This document shows, one piece after another, positions 1 through 9,500 of a stretch of 64,000 nucleotides of DNA. The notes under the pieces are model-generated. The model had not been told where the DNA came from, ran no database searches, and saw only the letters and a list, made by a program, of their open reading frames with translations. The DNA comes from Apricaphanius iberus (Eukaryota > Chordata > Actinopteri > Cyprinodontiformes > Aphaniidae), in NCBI GenBank assembly GCA_028564705.1, contig JAPXFQ010002662.1, forward strand, positions 806,001 to 870,000, written 5' to 3'. The position numbers and the translations under genes were made by a program. Each line of letters opens with the position of its first letter. Positions within the stretch are counted from its first letter, which is position 1.

Positions 1-210
1 ATCTCGTTAATTCAGAAAAACAGAGCAGTATTTATTTTTATTATTAAAACGTATCTCATTAATTCAGAAAAACAGAGCAGTATTTACTTTTATCTTTAAA
101 ACTTATCTTGTTCATTTATAAAAACAGAGCATTTTTTATTTTTAAAACGTATCTCATTAATTCAGAAAAACAGAGCAGTATTTGTTTTTTTTTTTTTTTT
201 ACTTATCGCT
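1..210. repeat. AT-rich tandem repeat, about 52-bp unit
   Basis: Units begin at about 1, 53, 105 and 151, each opening with a variant of ATCTCATTAATTCAGAAAAA followed by a CAGAGCAGTATTT block and an A/T tail. The first two units are 52 bp, the third is shortened to about 46 bp, and the fourth breaks into a poly-T run at 184-200. The array is cut by the left edge, so its full copy number is unknown. Confidence 0.85.
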
Positions 211-895
211 GAGATAACTCAGCAATTTTCATTTAAGCATACATTTTCGATATTTAAACTAAAGATGTTTCCTTTACACTACTCCATAAAGGTCGGATTT
301 AAGAAATCCACATAGGTCATCAGACAACAGCTAAATTCCTACTATATTAAATTGCTAATCTGTTAAAAAGTTATTTATGGTGGAAATGGTTGCATTGGAT
401 TTTATTTAGAGCTGTCAGTAAACATTTTTGAACATGTTTACATATCACAGTTCTGCCCTTTTTTTGTTATTATCATGTATAATTTCAATTAAGATAGACT
501 GGAGATTGTGGCTGTTGAAATGTTAAAAAGATCATAAAATATTATGTATGTGAACCAAAACAGTCAAAAATAATGAACTTTAAAGATGAAATTGTGTCAT
601 TATATCTCAAATATTTTGCAAAAATTGTTTCGTTAATTGCACTCAGGGGACACTACGAGTTTATTTGCTTCTAAATGAGCCGAAATTTCCTGTTTAATTT
701 ACATGTCATATTTTGTGGAAGTGAGTGGAAGGCGAAGCTTCAAGCAGAGGGGAGCTGTCAAAGGGGGTGCAGTTTTACGACTCTTCTGAACCATTTCCGG
801 CATAAACACATGGACGCCTGCGCTTAGCTACAGAACATGAGAGGTCAAAAGTTATGATCCTAGTCTGCGAAATAAACGGAACCTAACACTGAGAC
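211..895 (+). promoter_or_regulatory. upstream region and presumed promoter of DNAJC19
   Basis: This is non-coding DNA before the DNAJC19 start codon. The last 200 bases are less AT-rich than the rest. They include TTCCGG at 795-800, which on the other strand reads CCGGAA, the core of an ETS/NRF-2 site; such sites are common at nuclear genes for mitochondrial proteins. No clear TATA box is visible. The extent of the 5' untranslated region cannot be fixed from sequence alone, and calling this a promoter is inference from position. Confidence 0.35.
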
Positions 896-3223
896 ATGGT
901 AAGTTGACTACGGGATTTAATATTGGAGGTGACACTGTTTTCTAAAATGAATTCATGTTCAGGGGAATAATGGATAGCGTTGAGTTTAATGGCTAAGCTA
1001 ACGTTAGCTTTCCTCTCATCTGTGACCCGACAGCATGATATTATCAAACACAGGTATTGGGTTATTTACTGCGTTCTGCGGATAGTTTAACGACAATGAC
1101 AGCAGACTAAACTGAATTTAAAAAATATCACTGATTTATATTTTTTAAAAAGAGACCGTGTTAGCCTTGCCGCCGTTTGTTTACGTTTGGAAGAGCAGGT
1201 GAGAGGAAGACTGTCTCACGTTTTTGTCCTGATCTGGTCCACTTTGTGTCCCTGCAGGCCAGCTCTATGGTGGCAGTGGGACTGGCTCTGGCAGCTGCTG
1301 GATTTGCAGGTAAAACATGTTGATGAACAGTCTGGACCTTAGCCTGCTGCTCTGTATTAAACTGGGTTAAAATAGGGATGCAGACTAATAAGATTATCAA
1401 ATATTAACAGGTTGAAAAATGTGTTTCTAGTGCTACTGGTAATACCACATCTTTTTAGCTGTTTAAAATTGTGTCTAGGGTAAGTCAGATATTTTTTTTC
1501 TTATATCACACTCTACTCCAGTTAAAAGCAAACTTATTGCAAAAAGCTTTTAATATTTCAAAATAAAAAATCTATTTAAGCCTCTAAAAAAATGACAAAT
1601 ATTGCTCTGAGGATAATATTTAAAAAAAATTCTAAGTGAAATGAATAATACAGAGCAGTGGCGGATCTAGGATTTTTAAGATGAGAATGGGGCCATTAAC
1701 AGGCCACAATAGTTATTAAGTGGCAAAGTATTAGTCTAATGTCCATAAGGAGTAGATACATCTCACCGACCACACAATGTTGAAACACTTTGATGTATTT
1801 TTGCATGCATACATGTTTGTGTTTGCATTTTGTTTATGTAAGGCTGGGTTGGTCAAATGAAGAAAGTGAACAGACACCCAGAGAAGGCTCAGTAATCTCT
1901 TCTCTAACAACTGAACAAACTGGATCTTTTTGGAAGATTTTACCCTGATGTTATTAAATAAACTAATACAGCGTTTCATGACATATGAGATACATATGTC
2001 TTATGTATTCCACCTGTGAGGTGGGATGGATTATCTCAGCAAAGCAGAAGTGCTCAATATCACACATTTAGACTGATTTGTGAACAATGTGAGAGAAATG
2101 GTAATATTGTGTATCTGGAATGAATTTTGGATCCATCTCATGAAAAATGGGAGCAGAAGCAAAGGTGTTGCGTTTATATTTTTGTTGAGTGTATATCGGA
2201 GGTAAGGGGTGGTGGATGCCATATTTGAATCATGTGATCGGAGACCGTGTTTTGATTTGTCGCTTGAATATTTGAGCTCAGCAGACAGCTAAAGTAGAGC
2301 GCACGTAGTGATGCGAAACATATCAAACCTATTTGATTTTCACCTCAGTGCCAAATGAGGCAGAAAACTCACCAAAAAATAGGCATCACAGCGAGCTTTC
2401 TGCTGAGCAAACGGCCTCGAATGACTGTTAGCTCAGCAGATTGCTTTTGTGTGCAGCAGGCTTTAAGCTATCAATAAGAATTTATTCAATTCAACAAACT
2501 GAATTGAAATTTTTTGTTTTTGTCCACCAGGTCGCTATGCCATGCAGGCCATGAGACAAATGGAGCCACAAGTGAAACAGGCACTTCAGAGTTTTCCCAA
2601 GACGGTAAGAATGGGAAAATGCTGCCGGTTCTGTATGGAAAACGCTTTAATGTGTTCCTGGATGGTAACGGCTGCATCTTAACCAGTCAGCTTTCAGTTT
2701 TCTCCTGTTTCTAACATGGTCTTCGATGTGCTTCTTCAGGCCTTTGGAGGAGGGTACTACCGAGGTGGATTTGAACCAAAGATGACAAAGAGAGAAGCTG
2801 CTCTTATTTTAGGTGTCAGGTACGTGGACACACTTTCTTTTGCTATAGCTATATAGCAGGACTTTTCATTTCACATCCTTCTATCTGAACAGGCGAGGTT
2901 TTGTGTGACTCATCCAGCTGTTGTCTATTTAGCTCCTGATAAAGACTTTCTGCTTCTGTTTCAGAGAATTCTTTTTTTTCTTTCTTTTTAAGCCCCACAG
3001 CCAACAAGACTAAGATCCGAGAGGCGCATCGAAAGCTGATGGTCCTAAACCACCCAGACAGAGGTAAGTGTTATCTGAAAGCATGTCTCTAAGATAAGAA
3101 GATTCTACAGTAATGATTGCCAGCAGAACTGTTCTTATCTTTGGTCTAACAGGTGGTTCCCCGTACATGGCTGCAAAAATAAATGAAGCAAAGGACCTAA
3201 TGGATAGTCAATCCAAGAAGTGA
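896..3223 (+). CDS. dnajc19: DNAJC19 (Pam18/TIM14-type J-protein of the mitochondrial import motor)
   Basis: Coding exons are 896-898, 1258-1309, 2531-2604, 2740-2819, 2993-3063 and 3153-3223, all with GT-AG borders. They add up to 351 nt, giving 116 residues, the length I recall for the human protein. The N-terminus is a single hydrophobic membrane segment (about residues 4-18, Val/Ala/Gly/Leu-rich). After it come the conserved [10 protein letters not shown] stretch and a C-terminal J-domain with its HPD triad in NHPDRGG (exons 5-6). Family knowledge: the protein sits in the inner mitochondrial membrane and stimulates the ATPase of mitochondrial Hsp70 in the PAM import motor. Exon 1 contributes only the ATG, directly followed by the donor GTAAGT. 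Its tail points at FXR1. The call is very secure. Confidence 0.96.
2011..2193. mobile_element. single terminal inverted repeat of a Tc1/mariner-type element in DNAJC19 intron 2
   Basis: The segment ends in a sequence whose reverse complement is CACTCAACAAAAATATAAAC, next to a TA dinucleotide. It also contains the GGTGGGATGGATTATCTCAGC block. I recognise this as the roughly 200-bp terminal repeat of a Tc1/mariner family widespread in fish. No transposase or second end is present, so it is a solo or deleted end. Confidence 0.75.
2194..2520. other. remainder of DNAJC19 intron 2, unassigned
   Basis: No exon was seen. The 2280-2440 stretch (AGCGCACGTAGTGATGCG..., AATGAGGCAGAAAACTC) has a distant look-alike at about 30680-30860, with shared GAGGCGCAAATGAAGCAGAAAA-like wording. 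It is probably an old dispersed repeat. Confidence 0.3.
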
Positions 3224-3325
3224 GCTGAAGATGATGATAAATCATGCTGCTTTTATACATGCCGTTTCATGGACTCAGTCAAGGAAGAGCTTTTTTTTTC
3301 TTCTTTTTTTTCAAATTCTTAAGGA

Positions 3326-3331
3326 AATAAA
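3326..3331 (+). terminator. AATAAA polyadenylation signal, DNAJC19
   Basis: A canonical hexamer lies about 100 bases after the DNAJC19 stop codon and is the first good candidate. It predicts a short 3' untranslated region of roughly 120-130 bases. Confidence 0.7.
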
Positions 3332-3584
3332 TTCACTGTACAAAACAATAATTATGGGTTTACTACATGTCCCGGCCAAACTGCATCTATTTTTGGATGT
3401 ATATTGAAAGAGCTTTTGTTTCTAAAGCTGGGTTTCGTTTTATAGCATTTCACTGACGTATCACAAAGTTCTTCACACAAAAGGCAAAACCCAACAAATA
3501 GACAGCAATGTAGTGTAGAGAAAAGACAAAATAAATACAGATCATAAATGCTGAATTTCACTTACAAACGCTTTGGAATAAAAA

Positions 3585-3815
3585 CGTCTTTAGCTGCTTT
3601 TTAAGGTCGTTTCCACACCTGATAGTCCCGTAGACTCTGTTCCACTTGGGACCAAAAAAGCAACAGTTTTCTTTTTTTAGCCAGTGTGGTACAGTTTTAC
3701 ACTGGACTTTGTCAAACGGGCCAAAGCTTTTGAGCAAAATGTTTACCTCCTCTCCTGTGGTGGCGCTGCACCAAGAAGCACCCAACACAGGGACACATCC
3801 CGTTCTGTGAAATGT
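3585..3815. repeat. dispersed non-autonomous element between DNAJC19 and FXR1
   Basis: Non-coding text around GTTTCCACACCTGATAGTC and GCACCAAGAAGCACCCAACA looks like a small dispersed DNA element of fish type. It sits in the gap between the two convergent genes. The ends were not resolved and identification is from memory of such repeats. Confidence 0.4.
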
Positions 3816-3879
3816 AAAAAAAACATGGAGGGGCATCATATTTTAGCAGTTTTTAGATTGTTCGGTCATCTTTGGCAAA

Positions 3880-4440
3880 TTTGCCAAATAGGCTGCGGCA
3901 ATGAACTCAGAGTGGAGATCGAGGCAGAGTTGTTGCACTGTTGTGTTTTATTTATTGTCCAAAGTCCAGCAGGCCTCACTTTGCTGTCTTCAGGCCAGAA
4001 TTCACATGTAAAAACGGCCTCCATGGGAAGAGTTCCAAGGCCAAAACGAAACAAAAAAAACACACCTATGATTTTTCTGACTGAAAATACAAATATTTCA
4101 GACGCAGTGTCTATTATGTCAAACATTGTAGAAACCGTCAAACATGGTGATTGTATGAGAATCCCACTGGAGTTCATGACCTGCGTCATCATACAGCAAT
4201 ATGATTCAAAGCACAGGAACGAGTAGAGGTTTTGACGAGGCCTAGTCAAAGTCCGGACTTTATTTTAGTTGCGCTGCTGTGGGACACCCTAAGCATGCGT
4301 TGTCGGCTCAAAGACTCCACTGTGGCTCAATTAAAACATTTCTACAAAGGTGAATGGGTCAAACTGCCTGTTCTGCCAAATGAACTGCAGCAGGAGAGAA
4401 CACTTTCTCTTAACTGGCTTGGTTGACCGGGTTTGCTCAA
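3880..4440 (+). pseudogene. decayed Tc1-like transposase fragment
   Basis: Plus-strand translation in broken frames keeps several marks of Tc1 transposases. There is a VKHG-type stretch near 4138, a QQYDSKH block (compare QQDNDPKH) near 4195, and a TRPSQSPDF block (compare WPSQSPDLNP) near 4235. Stops and frame changes separate them, so it cannot be functional. It lies between the 3' ends of DNAJC19 and FXR1. Confidence 0.6.
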
Positions 4441-4659
4441 ATGAATTTTTCTGAGCTCCATTTTGTATTTACTCAACCATTATAATTATTAGTTCAAAAA
4501 TTTGTATAAAATTTGTACTGTGAAACATTTTACAGCTACATCAAAAACCAATAATTTTTCCATACTCCTGTATTTAGAGGGACTTGCAATATAATATCCA
4601 GAGCAAAATCAAAAATGGTCCTGAGACAAGATCGATGACTCAGACAGTACTTTGTTTTA

Positions 4660-6179
4660 GATCTACATAGAAGATCAAGTTTATTTAGGAACTACCTGCG
4701 TACAAAACATATTGCACATCAACCAACCAGACAATCCTTAAAAAAACAAACAGTATACTGTAGTTGACCCAACAAAATCTTCTGGGATGTCATAACTGTC
4801 AGTAGTCCCAATTCTTAAAATGGATGTATGAAAACTTCTGGATATCATGTTTTAGTGTCAAGAAAAAGAAGGGTGTCATCTTTTTTTGTTCCTTTTTCTT
4901 TTTTAAATACTGTACACTTTTTAAAAAATAAATAATCCAAATAAATCTTCCTCAGAGGAACAGTCGTACACCAGTTTTCCAGCCAGCCAGTGTTGAAGAA
5001 CCGTGAAAATCCCATCGTCTGCCGGGTCCTGGTTTCCTGCAACACCTCACATCAGTCCGCTCGATTTGCGATAATCAGGGCATACTGTTTTCTGAATTAA
5101 AGTCGTCAGAGTCGTACTTGATAAAAATGTAACGAGATGTTCCCAGAAAACTCGGCGACTGAGCGGTTTTCAGACTCAACCACAATCAGCGGTAAAAGGT
5201 TACGCTTCAGTGCAAACAAAACGACTTTTCTTTTCCAGATCTGTTGTAATAATAACATCTCTCCTATGATCAAAGTGGTTGCATATTAAACAGGAAGCAG
5301 CTAAAGTCAAAAAAATCCTCAGAAACATTTAAAGGATATCCCCAGCCCACCCCCCAAAACAACATTAAGAGCAGAGACACCTGATTTTAAAAGAAGGCTC
5401 TGAAATCCCTCCGTTGCGTTCTGAGTGCCTTCACTTCCTCTTTAAGAAAACATTTAGCACGCTTAGACACCTTATCTGAACACGTAGTTACACAGAAACA
5501 CGTCAAAGGGGATTTCAGATGGGAGTGCAGAGCCAGGCAGCAACAATGTTGAGTCTACTCTCAAGGCACGACAGCTGATCACAAGTTATGTCACACACGG
5601 GTCTTTCGGCAGACCTTCTGCACTCATGCAGAACATTTAGTTTGATGCACAAAATATCTCGAGGAAAAAAAAAAAAAATAGCATCTCCGCTACGTTCACC
5701 TGATAGAAAAAAAAAAGGCAGACGTTTGACTAAAAACCCTGCTACGATATTTTGAACCATAAAAACCTCTGCGCTCATATACCACAGTATGGGTTTAATT
5801 AAAATCAGTTTGTATTATGTAAATACTGTGTTTAGTCCTTAAGCTCTCGATAAGAGAGGACTAAAAATACAGCTCTAAGAGAGTGTGTGTGTGTGTGTTT
5901 GACTATCTTTGGCAAGCTTATACTGGAAGAACTACTGTGAAAAAACTGTAAGAAAATGAATAGTTGCACAGATAAAACATGTAAAGGGAAGGTTACGGTC
6001 CAGAGCTCTAAAACGTGCGCTGCAGAACGGGTTTCAAATATTTGTTAAGTAGAAAATAAGAACAGTGCTCGTGTTTAAATGATTAACGTGTCACGGCTCG
6101 ACGTGGACACGTGCAGGTTCAATCAAATGTCGCCAAAGATGGTCAAATATTTGAAACCATTTCCTTCGCTCAGATTTAA
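4660..6179 (-). other. presumed 3' untranslated region of FXR1
   Basis: The region between the FXR1 stop and a minus-strand AATAAA (TTTATT on the plus strand, 4680-4685) contains no reading frame worth calling and no obvious mobile element. A (GT)n run lies at about 5884-5900. If the 4680 signal is used, the untranslated region is about 1.5 kb. Its extent is inferred, not shown. Confidence 0.45.
4680..4685 (-). terminator. candidate polyadenylation signal for FXR1
   Basis: TTTATT on the plus strand reads AATAAA on the FXR1 strand, about 1.5 kb past the stop codon. It was the only canonical hexamer I found between the stop and the Tc1 remnant, though variant signals could be used nearer the stop. 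Confidence 0.4.
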
Positions 6180-6590
6180 CTAGGAGAGTCCGTTCACGAC
6201 GGGTTGCGGGTTGGAGTCCGTCTTGTAGGAGGAGACTTTGGGGGACTTCTCGGTGGAAGATCCAGGAGTCTGTGTGGCGCCGTTGCCGGCCCCATCAGAA
6301 ACCTCGTTGTTGGAGCCATTGGTGGTTTCCGGAGCGGACTGTGGGCTGTGCTCATCGATGGTCTCCGTATGACCCTGCACAGACGGGAGGGAATAAATAT
6401 AAACACAATGAAGGGTAAACTGTGTCTGGTCAATTCATTGAAAAGGAAAGGAAATCATTAGGATCATTTGAGCTGACAAAAGAAAATGTAGCGTTTAAAG
6501 TACTGACCACTTCCTTGTTTTTCTTGGTATCCTTGGTAGTCATCTGTCTGCTTTGAGATTCAGCCCTCGATATGTAGTCAGCTACAGTCA
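6180..6590 (-). CDS. fxr1: FXR1 exons 17-18: C-terminus and stop
   Basis: Exon 17 (6508-6590) encodes [16 protein letters not shown], a near-invariant family block, then a Lys/Thr-rich stretch. Exon 18 (6180-6374) encodes a low-complexity Ser/Thr/Pro/Asn-rich tail ending VVNGLS before TAG at 6180-6182. The tail replaces the longer charged tail I recall in mammals, while the last residues keep the NG(V/L)S ending. Confidence 0.92.
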
Positions 6591-9500
6591 CTGCATTAAC
6601 AACCAAGTACAACAAACAAAACATTATTTACCAAAACACAAACCTTATAGCGGCTCTTTGTCTGAAGGAAAGTGGTGCAGAAAGCTGAGCAGGTCTTCCT
6701 AAAGGGGTCAGAACTTCATGTTAATTCCAACTCATGCAAATCAGGGGAAGCCAGGCAGCAAAGCTACTCCTATGAGGCATTTAGTTTCAGACCGATGCAC
6801 GAGACAAACATCTAGGAAAAACAAAACAAAAAGTTGATAACCGATATAAGTTTCTGTACCCTACAAACGCCATAAAAATAAGACCACAATGCACCGAAAC
6901 TGGATCGGTTTAACTCCCCACAATCCTGCACTATGACCAAAGAAGAAGCACATACTCCCCCCTCCCATCCATAAAACACCTAACAGCTTCCTGCCAGACC
7001 CACATGTAACATTACAGAAACATGACGATTTTGTACATATCTAGGATTTTAGAGTCACAATTGAATACACTTTAATCAAGTAAAATAAATAGAAATGTGC
7101 ATATGTTTTTTTTTTTACTTTGATCAGCATTAAAAGGAGAATATTTCTTATGTTCATTATAATTTGAAGTTAAAAGTATAGAACTGATAGGAGATTTGAT
7201 TACTTTTTTTGGGGCAATAAATACAGTACAAGCGGACATAGCCAGAGTAGAAAACAATATAACCAATAGTCCCAGTTAATGTTTAAAAATGTTCAAATTA
7301 GGGATACACCAATACAGATATCAGGGCCGATACCGTTCTAATGTACTCGTATTGCTATCGGCTAGTTAACAGATACCATGAGCCGAGACTTAAAATGTGG
7401 AAACTTTGCAATAAATTTACAGAATTTGTTTATTTCGTTATGTCAGTATGAGTTCCCCTGAAGGTTTTGGTTCCACCCGCTGTGGGGCAAGGTGGCGCAT
7501 TTCTCGTCTCTGGCTAGCCTGGTTGATTAATTACTAATCCTAACATTCAAGGTGCATTACCTAAACCCAATTTGACTCTTTTCCTAATCCTAATATCCGG
7601 AAACGAGTGACTAAACCTATAGGAGATAGATCTGTTTAACACTTATGAGCAGCAGCCGCCTTGTGTGTGGGTGAAGCCGAAACACATCTCGAAGGGGGAG
7701 AGTTATATCAACGTAACTATTTTTCAATTGAAATTTTAGTTTTATTGTTAAAAAAAATCTCAAATCACCATAATTTGTTGTAAAAATAGAGCAGAAAATA
7801 AAATCTGTCTACCAATTCATTGCATTTTTTTCTGATAAAGTAAGTAAGTTTAATTACTTTGAAATAAGTTGTTTGGATATTTTGACGGCACTATGTAAAT
7901 AAAATTGAATTGGACTAGGCTAATTCACAACAAATGTCATCTCAAGGCACTTTACAACAAAACTAATTTCAACACAATTATAAAAACATTCCAATCAGTT
8001 AAAAGTTTTCTATGTAAGGAATCCCAGCAGATTGCGATAAGTCGACGTGAGGTTGTGTCCGAATCGTTCAGACTCCAACCACAGCAATTCCTCAGCAATC
8101 CCTCATACTAGGCAAGCATGTAGCGACAGTGGAGAGGAAAAAGTCCCCTTTAACAGGAAGAAACCTCCAGCAGAACCTGGCTCAGTACAAGCTGTCATCT
8201 GCCACGACCGTCTGGGGGTCTGAGAAGACAGAGAAGAGACAGCATGGAGGATGCTCTGTGACTTTGAGCATCATCTGGACCGATGTTCCCCATCCAGCAG
8301 GGGACTTTATAGCTGAGTAGGGTACCAGACCGTGTGGAGCTTCTATGGGGAGAAAAACGACGAGAAAACTGGGTTAACAATCTCCCAGCTGCACCTGAAT
8401 ACAGCGTAGGCAGCTGTTGGGAAAAAAACATTCTCATCAACAGGGACTCTGCAAACTTGTCTGATTGGATGCTACTGGCAGGCATGTGGATGACTGGTTT
8501 TTCATCAGTATCAGTGATGTTTCTATCTTTCTTTTTCTACATGAGAAACCATTCATGTTCACTAGATAAACAGAGTTTAGTGATAGCTAGGAGACCTTTC
8601 TGTTTTGTTTTGGTGTCACTTTTTAAAGTTACGCAGCGGAAATGTTGCACTGGCTTCCGCACTAAACATTATGCATATGCTCAGTTGGAAAACGGCTGGA
8701 TTTGTTTCGTACACGTGTGTAACGAACCGACAGAGCCATACCAGGAAATACAAACGCATGTGGAGTTACACCTCTAGTAAATAAACACCGGCACACTTAA
8801 ACACAAAACAAATGCATTCTGTATGGACAGGTGTAGTTTAACGGGTTAGGAGCTGCTGTTTATCAGAATCAGGAAAGCCAAGTACATGCAACATTCATGC
8901 TAGCTGATTTCAGGTCTGAACCGTTTCATTTAGTACCATGTTGGTGCCACACAAACAAATGTGAGTCGAGATGAGCAAGTCTGAAGTCGAGCCACAGACG
9001 TGACGACCAGCACATTGTTACCTGGCTGCCTCTCCTCAGGCAGGCGCATGCGGCGACGGCGGCTACGATTGCGACGCTGAGGTTTTGCTTCCGACAAATC
9101 TAGGAGCGTTGGGTCATCACAAAGAGAAGGATTTGTGCCTCCGTTACTGATTTGCAGCAATATTTATCCTGTAATGGGGACTCCTCCAGAGCCCTGTATG
9201 CTACATCCAACAGCTGCTTTCTTCCCTTTGCCTTGTTAGCAAATATCGCCTTATAAATTATATAAAGTATCTCTTTAGCTATCCATCTAAAGAGAATTGT
9301 GTAAAATTTGTGCGCATAATTCCAACCAAAGTAATATATATGTATATATATATATATATATATATAAAACTCTGAATACCTGTTCCATTTTCGCCAACTG
9401 AGGCGTTGTCCGACTCGCTCATGCCATCTATCAGTGTGGCGTCCTCATCAGTCCTGCGTCGCCGTGACCTCCGACGACGGTTGGCAGGCAGGTTGGACTC

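Noticed and set aside
3684..4226. 180-codon open frame on the plus strand between DNAJC19 and FXR1
   Set aside because: It runs across a dispersed repeat and a decayed Tc1 transposase; transposase signatures occur in broken frames, so this is not a gene.
6204..6461. Open frame on the plus strand opposite FXR1 exon 18
   Set aside because: It is the shadow of a real exon; the minus-strand frame carries the conserved NG-x-S end and clean splice sites.
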